A DNA stretch of 56,506 nucleotides from an uncultured Clostridia bacterium (GCA_946415375.1 CAMKSF010000009.1:1-56506); one strand, 5' to 3'. Counted from the stretch's first letter, positions 27,900-37,309 are shown. Notes: a model not told the origin generated them from the letters alone. Translations and numbers: made by a program.

Positions 27900-28690
27900 G
27901 AAAAATATTATTTGCTTTACTAGCAGTAGCATTGCTGATTGTTGTTGGATTGGTAATATATAAGGGAGCTAGTATAGGAAAGTTTGAAATATGGGGAATT
28001 AAACAAATAGTGGCAGAAAACGAACAAATTGACAAAGCTAATGCACATTTGGAAAAATTAGCAAATGAAGAATTTAATTCTGCTAAACAAAAGCTAGATA
28101 ATAGCGGAGAGACAATGCAAGCAACTAAAAAGGAATATGAAGAACAAGCTGTATTGATATCGAATAGTAAATATTATATGCAAACAGAAAAGTATAAAAT
28201 AGATTTTTTATGGACTAGAATTGGAAATTATGCAAAAGATCATAAAGTTACTCCTAAGATGGAAGTGGCTAGTGGATCAACAAAGGGAATATATAATTTA
28301 ATAATCACTGCAGTTGGAAAATATCCTGATGTTGCGGACTTTATATATGCAATTGAAAATGATTCTAGACTTGGATTTAAAATAGAAGATTTTAGTATGT
28401 CGCAGTACACGTCAGAAGAGGCTAGTAATTTGGTTCAAGGAAAGTTTACATGTAAAGAAATAAAAATAGATATAAAATCGATTGATAGTGAAAGTAAGAG
28501 TAGTAGCAGTTCTAAAACTGCAGATAGTAATTCACAATCAGATACAAATCAAAATAATAATACTACAAACACAACAAATACAACAAACTCGAATACTACA
28601 AATCAAACAAATTCTAATGTGGTAGAAAATCAAAATAATACAGAAGTAACAAAAGAAAATCAAACGGAGAACTTTACTCCAAATACTTAA
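27896..28690 (+). CDS. PilO-like pilus assembly protein
   Basis: A bitopic membrane protein of 264 residues: membrane segment about 4-24, a coiled coil about 40-110, then a ferredoxin-like alpha/beta domain (GIYNLIITAVGKYPDVADFI, LGFKIEDFSM) as in PilO. A Ser/Asn/Thr-rich tail of about 60 residues follows and is unlike classic PilO. PilO forms a platform with PilN. The ATGA overlap with the PilM-PilN gene implies translational coupling. The call depends mainly on position and layout. Confidence 0.8.
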   Translation: MRKILFALLAVALLIVVGLVIYKGASIGKFEIWGIKQIVAENEQIDKANAHLEKLANEEFNSAKQKLDNSGETMQATKKEYEEQAVLISNSKYYMQTEKYKIDFLWTRIGNYAKDHKVTPKMEVASGSTKGIYNLIITAVGKYPDVADFIYAIENDSRLGFKIEDFSMSQYTSEEASNLVQGKFTCKEIKIDIKSIDSESKSSSSSKTADSNSQSDTNQNNNTTNTTNTTNSNTTNQTNSNVVENQNNTEVTKENQTENFTPNT

Positions 28691-28700
28691 GGAGGAAAAT

Positions 28701-29138
28701 ATGGCAAAGGTTATTAAAGAAATAATAATAATGTTGTTAATATGTTTAGTCGGAATGCTACTATTTGCAGTAATATTATATGAATATATACCTAATAGAA
28801 AAGTTGTACCAGAAGTAGCCATGTATAATGCATCAGAAAAGATTAAAGAGTTAAAAGCTGATGATATAGACAAAAAAAATGAAACAATTATTAAAACATT
28901 TCAAGTAACATCATCAGATTTGACAAATTATAAAGTTGCAAATGACTATGTACCAGGAAAGTCAAACCCATTTGGATCAAAAAAGACAAATCCTGATGCT
29001 GGAAGTAGTACAAAAAAATCTGGTAATACAATTGATACAAATTCAGGAACTACAAAGAATGTAAAAACAGCAGATAGTGAAGATGAAAAAACAACTAAAA
29101 ATGAAAAAGAAGACGAAAATGTAATAACAACAAAATAA
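28701..29138 (+). CDS. PilP-position pilus protein
   Basis: A 145-residue bitopic protein: membrane segment about 9-29, an outside part, the motif VPGKSNPFGS near residues 84-93, then a Lys/Thr/Asp-rich low-complexity tail. The NPF motif and its place after PilO suggest a functional counterpart of PilP or GspC, which carry similar proline-phenylalanine motifs, but there is no clear PilP secretin-binding domain. Gram-positive pili need no secretin, so a reduced form makes sense. Ribosome site AAGGAGG. Confidence 0.6.
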   Translation: MAKVIKEIIIMLLICLVGMLLFAVILYEYIPNRKVVPEVAMYNASEKIKELKADDIDKKNETIIKTFQVTSSDLTNYKVANDYVPGKSNPFGSKKTNPDAGSSTKKSGNTIDTNSGTTKNVKTADSEDEKTTKNEKEDENVITTK

Positions 29139-29153
29139 TTAAGTTTTTAAAGT

Positions 29154-29181
29154 TATATTAATTAAGATAATAATTAATATA
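29154..29181 (+). promoter_or_regulatory. Hairpin in front of the pilin gene
   Basis: A perfect 11-bp A/T stem (29154-29164 with 29171-29181) with a 6-base loop and no T-run. It lies about 40 bases before the pilin start and may stabilise or process the pilin mRNA. Confidence 0.45.
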
Positions 29182-29221
29182 CTCAAGATAAATATTTTAA
29201 ATTAAAGGAGGGAAAAAATAA

Positions 29222-29662
29222 ATGAAAGGAAACAAAGGTATAACACTAATTGCATTAGTTATAACAATTATCGTTCTATTAATTTTAGCAGGTGTATCTA
29301 TAGCAATGCTATCTGGAGATAACTCTATATTAAAAAATGCACAAGCAGCTAGAGATAATTCTGCAGCTGGAACATTAGATGAAACAGTTAAACTAGCTGT
29401 TGGAAACATAATGACAGCTAATTTAGGATGGCCAACTGATGTGACAGGTGCTGCTACAAATCCTTCTACGGAGGCTGCAAAATTAAAAGATTTAAAAACA
29501 CAAATAGAATCTGTAAATGCGAATATAAGTAGTTTATCAGTTACAGATCCAGCAACCGGAAAAACAGCTTTTACAGTAACTGGAACAATAAATGGTAAAG
29601 TACAAACAGTTTATGTAGTAAAAGGTACAGGAGCAGTTAGTACAACAAATCCTGATGCATAA
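29222..29662 (+). CDS. Type IV prepilin, probable major pilin
   Basis: A 146-residue prepilin with a short leader MKGNKG and cleavage expected between G6 and I7. The hydrophobic helix ITLIALVITIIVLLILAGVS drives assembly in the membrane. Position +5, Glu in most pilins, is Ala here, a pattern seen in clostridial pilin-like proteins. The rest is a small Thr/Ala/Asn-rich globular head. A very strong ribosome site (AAAGGAGGG) and a terminator just after the gene fit a highly expressed major subunit. Alternative: one of several pseudopilins. Confidence 0.88.
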   Translation: MKGNKGITLIALVITIIVLLILAGVSIAMLSGDNSILKNAQAARDNSAAGTLDETVKLAVGNIMTANLGWPTDVTGAATNPSTEAAKLKDLKTQIESVNANISSLSVTDPATGKTAFTVTGTINGKVQTVYVVKGTGAVSTTNPDA

Positions 29663-29681
29663 TAATTCTAAAAAAGACTAT

Positions 29682-29713
29682 AAAGCATATGCATGCTATA
29701 TGCATATGCTTTT
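29682..29713 (+). terminator. Terminator within the pilus operon, after the pilin
   Basis: A perfect 13-bp stem (29682-29694 with 29700-29712) with a short T-run. Placed between pilin and peptidase, it would make pilin mRNA more abundant than the downstream genes. Confidence 0.75.
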
Positions 29714-29787
29714 CTTAAAATAAACTAAAAGAAAAAAATGATAAAATAATAGAAGAAAAATAGAACGAAACACGAAAGGAAAAAATA

Positions 29788-30594
29788 ATGGACATATTCT
29801 TATACATAATAGTATTTATAATGGGAACTGTATTTGGAAGTTTTTATACACTTGCAATATACAGAATACCAAATAAAATAGATATAACACATACACACTC
29901 TTTTTGCCCTAATTGTCATCATAAATTAGGATTTTTTGAGTTGATTCCTGTTTGGAGTTATATATTCTTAGGTGGTAAATGTAAAGAATGTAAGCAAAAA
30001 ATAAGACCAAGATATTTAATAATAGAAATATTATCTGGAATTACATTATGCTTAATTGCTTATGCAGCAAAAATCAGTTTTTGGAATTTAAATGTAAATA
30101 CATTAATAGATATTGCATTTTTTGCTTTGTATTTATCAGGAATTGTAATAATAGCTGGAATTGATTTGGAAAAAAGAAAAATAGAAAAAAGTGTTATATA
30201 TTATGCCTTAGGAATATTAGTTTTATACATAATATATCTATGCATAGTAGATACACCTAATATATATAGATATATTATGTATCTATCACTCACTCTTATA
30301 TTACTTATAATTGATACTTTAAATTTAAAGAAAAAAGCGAAAACTAGTTATGTTTTATCAATATTAATTTTAATAATAATAATGGCTGTTTTTACAGGTG
30401 AAGCTGTAACAATACTTTCTATTACGATGACATTATTAACGATTTCCTTTTATATTATTTTAGAAAAACTAAAACAAAAAAGAAGTAAAGTGAGTAATAG
30501 TGAGAAAAAAATATGCAATAATTTGAATATTGGATTTTATTTAACTATATCAAATATAGTAATGCTTATAGCTGTTATGTATATAGTTAGGTAA
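29788..30594 (+). CDS. Prepilin peptidase/N-methyltransferase
   Basis: Integral membrane aspartyl protease that removes the prepilin leader and methylates the new N-terminus. 268 residues, about seven membrane segments. The N-terminal domain has the zinc-type cysteines C40, C43, C65 and C68 (FCPNC, GKCKEC) and the RPRYLIIE motif. The first catalytic Asp is D126 in AGIDLEKRKIEK. The second, normally in GxGD, is not in that context; the best candidate is D176 in LLIIDTLNLKKKAK. It may be divergent or weakened. Located between the pilin and pseudopilins as expected. Confidence 0.88.
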   Translation: MDIFLYIIVFIMGTVFGSFYTLAIYRIPNKIDITHTHSFCPNCHHKLGFFELIPVWSYIFLGGKCKECKQKIRPRYLIIEILSGITLCLIAYAAKISFWNLNVNTLIDIAFFALYLSGIVIIAGIDLEKRKIEKSVIYYALGILVLYIIYLCIVDTPNIYRYIMYLSLTLILLIIDTLNLKKKAKTSYVLSILILIIIMAVFTGEAVTILSITMTLLTISFYIILEKLKQKRSKVSNSEKKICNNLNIGFYLTISNIVMLIAVMYIVR

Positions 30595-30611
30595 AAAAGA
30601 AAGGGAATAAT

Positions 30612-31067
30612 ATGAACCTAAAAAACAATAAAGGTTATGTAATTACAGACGTATCAATTGCCATAATTATTTTATTAATTTTGATTCCTGTAATTATGGG
30701 GTTGATTTATGGAATTGATACTTCTAAAATATCATCAGAAATAAAATCAGAAGCTATAAATATTGCTATAAATACTATAGAAGCTGCAAAAGGATTATCA
30801 ATAGAAGAAGTTACACAAAGCAATGTATTAACAGAAGTATCAAATATGGAGGCTTATAATAGTAATAATAATGAAGCTACTATTATAGACTCAACTGCTG
30901 TAATTAAAACTAAAAAAGCTAGTTACAAGCTGGAAGTAAATGTAGTAGATTATAATACTATTAATAATAATGCAGATCCTAATGTGGTAAAAACTGTGAC
31001 TGCAACAGTTACATATAAAGTTAAGGGAACTGAAAAAAATATAGAGTTAAGTACAGTTGTAAAATAG
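30612..31067 (+). CDS. Type IV pseudopilin (minor pilin)
   Basis: A 151-residue prepilin-like protein: leader MNLKNNKG, cleavage expected before YVITDVSIAIIILLILIPV, then a small beta-rich head. The +5 residue is Asp, an acidic substitute for the usual Glu. Minor pilins prime fibre assembly at the tip. Eleven bases separate it from the next pseudopilin. Ribosome site AAAGGGA. Confidence 0.8.
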   Translation: MNLKNNKGYVITDVSIAIIILLILIPVIMGLIYGIDTSKISSEIKSEAINIAINTIEAAKGLSIEEVTQSNVLTEVSNMEAYNSNNNEATIIDSTAVIKTKKASYKLEVNVVDYNTINNNADPNVVKTVTATVTYKVKGTEKNIELSTVVK

Positions 31068-31078
31068 CGGAGGTATAT

Positions 31079-31583
31079 ATGAAATCAAATAAAGGTGTTA
31101 CAATTATTTCACTAATTGTGTATATAATAGTTCTTACTTTTGTTATAGGAACTACATCTATGCTTGTTAAGTATTTCTATAATAACACAGAAGAAACTGT
31201 TATATCAAAAAAAACAACGGACCAGTATTCTAGATTTATGGCATATTTAACTGAGGATGTAAATTCACGGTAAAATAAAAAATATAGAGTCAAATCCATC
31301 AAATACACAAGAAATAACTTTAGTTTTTAAAGATGATTCAAAACACAAATATTTATTTAATAATGAAAATAACGAAGGTGAAGTTATCTTTATTGTTAAA
31401 GAAAAGAAAAAAGATTCAAATAATGAAATAGTTGAAGAAGAAACAAAATATATTACGTTATGCGAAAGCGTTGCTGATTGTAGATTTAACTATGATTCTG
31501 AGAATGCAGAAGTATTAAAAACAACAATGAGAATCAATGATTTAACATATCAAAATAGCTTAAAAATATTATCCACAAATTAG
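31079..31583 (+). pseudogene. Type IV pseudopilin interrupted by a frameshift
   Basis: The first 64 codons encode a normal prepilin start (leader MKSNKG, helix VTIISLIVYIIVLTFVIG) ending at a stop at 31271. Directly overlapping it, another frame opens from 31269 and runs 104 codons without a stop to the TAG at 31581 (KIKNIESNPSNTQEITLVF, ending LKILSTN), with the coding character of a pilin head. Removing one base near 31268 would give DVNSGKIKNIES and one continuous protein of about 167 residues. It is a broken gene, a recoded gene or a sequencing error. All other genes of the cluster are intact. Confidence 0.85.
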
Positions 31584-31683
31584 AAAAGAATGTAAATTTA
31601 TGTAATATAAAAAAAATAAAGACAAATGAAAAGAATAATATTATAATATAAATAGAAAAACATATGAAAGGAATGAGAGAAAA

Positions 31684-33324
31684 ATGGCAAAGAATCAACC
31701 ATTAGGAATTGAATTAGTAAAAAGAGGAATTGTAAATGGAACAGACATTGAAAAAGCTCTAAAATATCAAGAAACACATCGTTCAAGAAGAATAGGGGAT
31801 GTTTTATACATATTAAAAGCAGCTGAACCAGAGTTATTAATAAATGCTGTTGCTGAAATATTGGGGAAAAAGGGAAAATACATTGAATTTGATAGTATGA
31901 GAATTGAACCAACAGATTATATTCCTTTTGATGTAATGAAAAAGAACAAAGCAGTACCTTTTGCTGTTGAAGCTGGCAAAATAAAGGTTGCTTTTGCAGA
32001 TGTTGCAAGTAGTGAGAATAGTATAAAAGCTATTAAAATGCTTATGCTTAATAAAGGACTAGTATTAGATATATATATAGCCTTTCAAACTAATGTTGAG
32101 GAATATTTACAACAATATGAAGATAGATTAAATGAAAATATTGAAGATATTGGTGGAAATGAAACTACAACTGAGATAATAGATAACATCATAAAACTTG
32201 CAATAGAAAAAAGAGCAAGTGATATTCACTTTGAACCTCAAATTGATTCTGTAAGAATAAGATTCAGAATTGATGGTGAGTTATTTGTTATGACAAATAT
32301 TCCAAAAGATAGACAGTCGCAATTAATAGGAAGATTAAAAGCAATTTCTAATATGCATCAAGAAAAACAAAATTCACAGGATGGTAGAATTTTACTATAT
32401 CCTGACTACAATATTCGTGTATCTTCACAGAAGAATATATATGGAGAGAAATTTGTTTTAAGACTTTTAAAGAAGAATTCAGATATTAGAAATATTTTTG
32501 AATTAGGATATCCATATGATGAAAACGAATTAGATAGAGCAGTAAATAAGAAAAACAGTTTAACAATTATGGCAGCACCAACAGGAGAAGGAAAAACAAC
32601 TACTTTATATAGTATTTTAGATTACTTGAAAAATGATAGTATAAACATTACAACAATTGAAGATCCAGTAGAAATAAGAATCCCTGGATTGAATCAAATA
32701 GAAGTAGAGAATAATATTGGATTTTCTGATAGTTTAAGAACAATTTTAAGACAAGACCCTGATGTAATACTAGTAGGAGAGATAAGAGATAAGGAAACAG
32801 CAGAAATTGCAATTCAAGCTGGACAAACAGGACACTATGTATTATCAACAATTCACACAATTGATGCAGTAGAAGTAATAACAAGATTAAGAAAGGTTGG
32901 AGTTCAAGATTATGATATTGCAAGTACTGTAGCAACCACTATTTCTCAAAGACTTGTAAGAAGATTATGCCCTAAGTGTAAAAAAGAACGTGATTTTACA
33001 AAAGAAGAGAAAGAGTATATTAAGAAAATAGGGGACAAATACGGAATAGAATATAATCTAAGTGGTAAAAAGACATACAATGCAGTTGGATGTGAATTCT
33101 GTAATCATTCTGGTTATTTTGATAGAGTTGGACTATTTGAAGTATTAGATATAACAGATGAGTTAAAAGAAATGATAATGGATGGAAAGTCAAGTATAGA
33201 AATTAGAAGAAAGGCATTAGAACAAAGATATAGACCTCTAGTAGTTGATGGAGTAAATAAAGTATTAAACGGATTAACTAATTTAGATGAACTTAACAAA
33301 AAATTATTAATATACAATCAATAG
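31684..33324 (+). CDS. pilB: Pilus extension ATPase PilB (GspE family)
   Basis: Hexameric cytoplasmic ATPase that powers pilus extension. 546 residues: N-terminal MshEN/GspE-N domain (about 1-140), then the motor. Walker A reads APTGEGKTTT at about 299-308 (most have GPTGSGKT). The Asp box (TIEDPVEIRIPGLNQIEV), Walker B (DPDVILVGEIRD) and His box (STIHTIDAVEVITRL) follow. A zinc-binding tetracysteine is present (CPKC, then CEFC), a mark of PilB/GspE over PilT. Ribosome site GAAAGGA. Confidence 0.95.
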   Translation: MAKNQPLGIELVKRGIVNGTDIEKALKYQETHRSRRIGDVLYILKAAEPELLINAVAEILGKKGKYIEFDSMRIEPTDYIPFDVMKKNKAVPFAVEAGKIKVAFADVASSENSIKAIKMLMLNKGLVLDIYIAFQTNVEEYLQQYEDRLNENIEDIGGNETTTEIIDNIIKLAIEKRASDIHFEPQIDSVRIRFRIDGELFVMTNIPKDRQSQLIGRLKAISNMHQEKQNSQDGRILLYPDYNIRVSSQKNIYGEKFVLRLLKKNSDIRNIFELGYPYDENELDRAVNKKNSLTIMAAPTGEGKTTTLYSILDYLKNDSINITTIEDPVEIRIPGLNQIEVENNIGFSDSLRTILRQDPDVILVGEIRDKETAEIAIQAGQTGHYVLSTIHTIDAVEVITRLRKVGVQDYDIASTVATTISQRLVRRLCPKCKKERDFTKEEKEYIKKIGDKYGIEYNLSGKKTYNAVGCEFCNHSGYFDRVGLFEVLDITDELKEMIMDGKSSIEIRRKALEQRYRPLVVDGVNKVLNGLTNLDELNKKLLIYNQ

Positions 33325-33341
33325 ATAAAGGAGAAAAAATT

Positions 33342-34442
33342 ATGATAGATATGAATAAAATATTGGATATTGCAATTGCAAAAGATGCATCAGATATCCA
33401 TTTAGTACCTGGAAACCAACCAATGTTAAGGATTGCAAGAAGATTAGAACCTGTTGAAAAGTCAACAGAATTAACTGAAGATGATATGATGGAAATATAT
33501 GATTATTTGGTAAAAGGAAATGTTGAAGCAGATGAACAATTTAAAGAAAATAGAAGACTAGATACATCTTATGAACATTCAGGATTAAGGTTTAGGGTAA
33601 ATATTTCTCATACAGAAAATATACCTGTTGCAACATTAAGAATTATAAAAAATGATTTGCCTAAATATGAAGATTTAGGATTACCTGATATTGTAAGAAG
33701 AATGACTTATCAACCACAAGGATTAATATTAGTAACAGGAAAAACTAACTCTGGTAAAACTACAACGTTAAATGCTTTAATTAATGATATAAATGAAAAT
33801 CAAAATAGAAAAATCTTAACTTTGGAAAACCCGGTTGAATTTAAGCATCATTCAAAAAAGTCTTTGATTGTACAAAAAGAGGTAGGAAGAGGAAAAGACT
33901 CATTATCATTTAGTGATGGTGTTAAGAACTCTTTAAGAGAAGACTGCGACATTCTAGTTATAGGAGAGATTAGAGACAAAGAAACAATGGAAGCAGGAAT
34001 TGAAATGGCAGAGTCAGGACACTTAGTAATTGGAACACTACATACAAAGTCTTGTGCGGAAACAATAGACAGAATGATAAATTTCTACGAAGTAAGAGAT
34101 CAGGCTACTATAAAATATTTATTAGCATCTTTATTAAAAATGGTTGTATCTCAAAGGCTTCTTCCATCTTCAGATGATAATTTAGTTTTAGTTCCAGAAG
34201 TAATGGTTGTTGACAATATTGTTTCAGGAATTATTAGAAAGGATAAAATTAGTGTTTCTGAAATAGAAGATGCAATACAAAGTGGATCATCAAACGGAAG
34301 TATAGGATTAATAAACTCATTAGCTGAATTATTTGTTAATGATAAAATAACATTAGATCAAGCAAAATCACAAATAGAAGAAAAAAATATAGAAATATTA
34401 AACAGAACTATAATGCAATTAAAAATTAAAAAGCAAAAATAA
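33342..34442 (+). CDS. pilT: Pilus retraction ATPase PilT
   Basis: Cytoplasmic ATPase that powers pilus retraction, needed for twitching and DNA uptake. 366 residues. N-terminal PAS-like part begins AKDASDIHLVPG. Walker A GKTNSGKTTT begins at residue 133, the Asp box is TLENPVEFKH, Walker B CDILVIGEIRDKETME, the His box GTLHTKSCAETIDRM. It lacks the tetracysteine of PilB. Eighteen bases after pilB, ribosome site AAAGGAG. Retraction ability suggests a dynamic pilus rather than a fixed secretion fibre. Confidence 0.94.
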   Translation: MIDMNKILDIAIAKDASDIHLVPGNQPMLRIARRLEPVEKSTELTEDDMMEIYDYLVKGNVEADEQFKENRRLDTSYEHSGLRFRVNISHTENIPVATLRIIKNDLPKYEDLGLPDIVRRMTYQPQGLILVTGKTNSGKTTTLNALINDINENQNRKILTLENPVEFKHHSKKSLIVQKEVGRGKDSLSFSDGVKNSLREDCDILVIGEIRDKETMEAGIEMAESGHLVIGTLHTKSCAETIDRMINFYEVRDQATIKYLLASLLKMVVSQRLLPSSDDNLVLVPEVMVVDNIVSGIIRKDKISVSEIEDAIQSGSSNGSIGLINSLAELFVNDKITLDQAKSQIEEKNIEILNRTIMQLKIKKQK

Positions 34443-34485
34443 AACTGGTGATATAGAATATAAGAATATAATATAGGAGGTTAAA

Positions 34486-35835
34486 ATGCCAACATATATT
34501 TATAAGGCAGTTACTAAAAAGGGATTAATAGTTAGAAATAGAGTTGAAGAGGGAAGTAAACTAGTGCTTATTAGAAAACTAAAAGCAAATGGACTTTCTC
34601 CAATTTCCATAAATCAGACTATTGCTAGAAGAATTCAACCTACTACAAAAAGAAAAAGAAACATAAACAACATACAAGAAGTTATTAATAATGCAGGAAC
34701 AACACAACTTGATGCTAATAGCAAAAGAAGAATGAGTAATTTGGATTTAATAAAGTCATATTTTGCTATGCAACAAAAAATTACTGAAAGGGATTTAGTA
34801 ATTTTTACTCAGAATTTCTATCTGCTAAAAAAAGCAAATTTTAATAATGTTCATGCATTATCAACAATAATAGATAGTACAGAAAATATGGCATTTGCTG
34901 GAATACTAGAGGATATATTAGCAGGTGTTGAAGCAGGAGATTATATGTATAAGACTATGGAATACTATTCAAATGTGTTTCCATTTATATACATAAACAT
35001 GATTAGAGTAGGAGAACTTTCAGGGTCATTAGAGAATTCTTTACAACAAGCGGTTGAATATTTAGACAACTCTACAGCTATAACCAAAAAAATAAAAGGA
35101 ATATTAATTCCAAATATAGCACAATTTGTACTATTAATAGCGATGCTATTTATAGGTACTCTTTATGCATTACCACAAGTACAAGGTGTACTGGATAGTT
35201 TAGGAGCAAGTAAGGAAGTAATACCTGCTGCAACTCTTGCGTTTCAAAGCTTCCTAAGAGGATTCTTAAAATGGTGGCCAATTCCAGTAACAATTCTAGG
35301 GGCGATAGTTGCTGCTATAATAATATATATACAAACTCCTAAGGGAAAATATAAATATCACTATTTTAAATATACAATGCCAATTTTTGGAAAACTAATA
35401 TTTTCACTTGACTTTTCAAGACTTATGAAAGCTATGCTGTTAAACCTTAGAAATGGAATGAGAATACAAGATGCATTAGATGTTAGTAAAAATGTAATAA
35501 ACAATTATGTTATGCTATCAATAATTGAAAACTCATTAAACAACATATTATTAGGAGAATCTTGGATAGATCCTTTTGAAAAATCTGGACTTGCATCTTC
35601 TATGATTATAGAAATGTTAAAAATAGGAATGCAAACAGACTTACCAGAAATGATGGATAAACTTGTAGAATACATGGAAATAGATATAAACAATACAATA
35701 GAAAAAATAACAATGGTTTTACCACAAGTTATGTACTCAATTGTTGGTGTTGTACTAATATTCTTCGTTGTAATAGTACTTGTACCAATGATTCAAATCT
35801 ACTTTGGTAACTTCTTATTTGATATGTATTTATAA
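34486..35835 (+). CDS. pilC: Pilus inner-membrane platform protein PilC
   Basis: Polytopic platform protein that couples the PilB/PilT motors to pilin subunits (GspF family). 449 residues with two GspF repeats: the first at about 100-225 (FTQNFYLLKKANFNNVHAL, MIRVGELSGSLENSLQQAVE) and the second at about 305-430. Membrane segments at about 205-225, 255-280 and 415-440. The N-terminal segment (MPTYIYKAVTKKGLIV) is typical. Last gene of the cluster, followed by a terminator. Confidence 0.93.
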   Translation: MPTYIYKAVTKKGLIVRNRVEEGSKLVLIRKLKANGLSPISINQTIARRIQPTTKRKRNINNIQEVINNAGTTQLDANSKRRMSNLDLIKSYFAMQQKITERDLVIFTQNFYLLKKANFNNVHALSTIIDSTENMAFAGILEDILAGVEAGDYMYKTMEYYSNVFPFIYINMIRVGELSGSLENSLQQAVEYLDNSTAITKKIKGILIPNIAQFVLLIAMLFIGTLYALPQVQGVLDSLGASKEVIPAATLAFQSFLRGFLKWWPIPVTILGAIVAAIIIYIQTPKGKYKYHYFKYTMPIFGKLIFSLDFSRLMKAMLLNLRNGMRIQDALDVSKNVINNYVMLSIIENSLNNILLGESWIDPFEKSGLASSMIIEMLKIGMQTDLPEMMDKLVEYMEIDINNTIEKITMVLPQVMYSIVGVVLIFFVVIVLVPMIQIYFGNFLFDMYL

Positions 35836-35850
35836 AAAATATAAAAAATT

Positions 35851-35885
35851 GAGCAAAATTTTAATTGAGTTTTGCTCTTTTTCTT
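35851..35885 (+). terminator. Terminator of the pilus operon
   Basis: GAGCAAAA (35851-35858) pairs with TTTTGCTC (35870-35877), followed by a T-rich run. Confidence 0.85.
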
Positions 35886-35959
35886 TAGTAAAAATAAAAA
35901 AATATTGATAAAAAAAAGATAAAAATGTATAATAAAGAAAAAAGTTAAGGAGAGATTTT

Positions 35960-36853
35960 ATGAAAATTGGAATTGATCTAGGTGGAAGCCATATTGGATT
36001 TGGTGTAATTGAAGACGAAAGAATGATTGAAAAATATGAAAAGGATTTTACAGATGAAGATAAATCACATATTATTGAGGTAATTGAGGAATATATTGTT
36101 GGAAAAGTAAAAGAATTAGAGGAAAAGTATAATATTGAAAGCATTGGAATAGCTGTTCCTGGAAGTGTAAAAGATGGAAATATTTTGAAAATGGTAAACT
36201 TGGGAATATATAATTACAACATTAAGCAAAGTTTAGAATCTAAACTAAATAAACCAATTAATGTAAGAAACGATGCAAAGTGTGCTTGCTTAGCAGAATT
36301 TAGTGATATTGTAAAAAAAGATGGAAGTTTAAATAATGCAAATATTGTATTTTTAAGCATTGGAACAGGAATTGGTGGAGGAGTTATATATAACGGGAAG
36401 CTTCTTGAAGGACATAATTTTGAAGGATATGAAATAGGTCATATGGTTATAAAAGAAAGTGGACTTCCATGTAAATGTGGCAAATATGGATGTTTTGAAA
36501 GATATGGAAGTATTTTAGAATACAAAAATAAGGTGAAACAAAGACTAAATATTCCACAAGATGTTCATGGAGATAGCTTACGTGAGATAATAGATAACCA
36601 TAAACAAGAAATTTTAGATATAAACAATACATACATTTCTGATTTAGCACTTGGAATTTCAAACCTTATTAATATATTTGAACCAGATATAGTAGTACTT
36701 GGCGGTGGTTTTGCACATTTTAGCTACATGTTTAAAGATAAAATTATAAATCAAATAATTAATTCACCTTTATTATTTAATAGAAGAGAAAGTTTTGATT
36801 TAAGAATTGCAGAACTTGGGAATGATGCAGGAATAATAGGTGCAACACTTTAA
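35960..36853 (+). CDS. ROK-family sugar kinase, glucokinase-like
   Basis: Phosphorylates a hexose, probably glucose, with ATP in the cytoplasm. 297 residues. ATP loop GIDLGGSHIGFGVIE at residues 4-18, the substrate region with catalytic Asp (VRNDAKCACLAEF), the ROK signature GTGIGGGVIYNGKLLEG and the zinc motif CKCGKYGCFERYGS. No HTH domain, so an enzyme rather than a ROK repressor. Ribosome site AAGGAGAG. Exact sugar cannot be read from sequence. Confidence 0.9.
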   Translation: MKIGIDLGGSHIGFGVIEDERMIEKYEKDFTDEDKSHIIEVIEEYIVGKVKELEEKYNIESIGIAVPGSVKDGNILKMVNLGIYNYNIKQSLESKLNKPINVRNDAKCACLAEFSDIVKKDGSLNNANIVFLSIGTGIGGGVIYNGKLLEGHNFEGYEIGHMVIKESGLPCKCGKYGCFERYGSILEYKNKVKQRLNIPQDVHGDSLREIIDNHKQEILDINNTYISDLALGISNLINIFEPDIVVLGGGFAHFSYMFKDKIINQIINSPLLFNRRESFDLRIAELGNDAGIIGATL

Positions 36854-36858
36854 TAAAC

Positions 36859-36887
36859 TTTACAAATAAAGCAAAAAATGGTATAAT
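36859..36887 (+). promoter_or_regulatory. Promoter of the 95-residue gene
   Basis: TTTACA, 17-base spacer, consensus TATAAT. The leader that follows holds an A/T-rich hairpin centred on GAACAATAGTTC (36901-36912). Confidence 0.7.
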
Positions 36888-37012
36888 ATAATATAATGAT
36901 GAACAATAGTTCATTTTATTATATATTTCTTTCTTACTACTACTTTGTAGTATTTATATAATTGCAACAAATAGGAATAATAATCAACCAAAAAGTTAGT
37001 AGGAGGAAAAAA

Positions 37013-37300
37013 ATGGAAATGTATCCCAATATGTTCAAGGAAATTCAGGAAAAAGAGGAGAAGAGAAAAAAAGATAAGCTGAATAAAAAGCTTTCTTTCA
37101 TCCAGAGATTACAAGTTGGAGTTATAGATTTAAAAATCTATTTTGCTATGAAAAATGGTGAAAAGAAGCTCATGCTTATGAGCCTGGATGAAAGATTAAT
37201 AAAGGAGTTCCGGGAACGTGGTTTTCATGTGTATGAAACCACAGTCGGATGTTCAGCAATCTTCTATGAGCAATTGGTTTTTATCAAATGGGATAAATAA
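37013..37300 (+). CDS. Unknown 95-residue protein
   Basis: A small cytoplasmic protein with a Lys/Glu-rich helical N-terminus (EIQEKEEKRKKDKLNKK) and a compact C-terminal part (DLKIYFAMKNGEKK, RERGFHVYETTVGCSA, QLVFIKW). No family recognised. Start at 37013 after AGGAGG; the upstream in-frame TTG at 36962 is not needed. It has its own promoter and terminator. Its codons (CGG, CGT, GTC, CTG) are richer in G+C than the neighbours, suggesting a different history or strong expression. Confidence 0.75.
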   Translation: MEMYPNMFKEIQEKEEKRKKDKLNKKLSFIQRLQVGVIDLKIYFAMKNGEKKLMLMSLDERLIKEFRERGFHVYETTVGCSAIFYEQLVFIKWDK

Positions 37301-37309
37301 CTTTTCATG

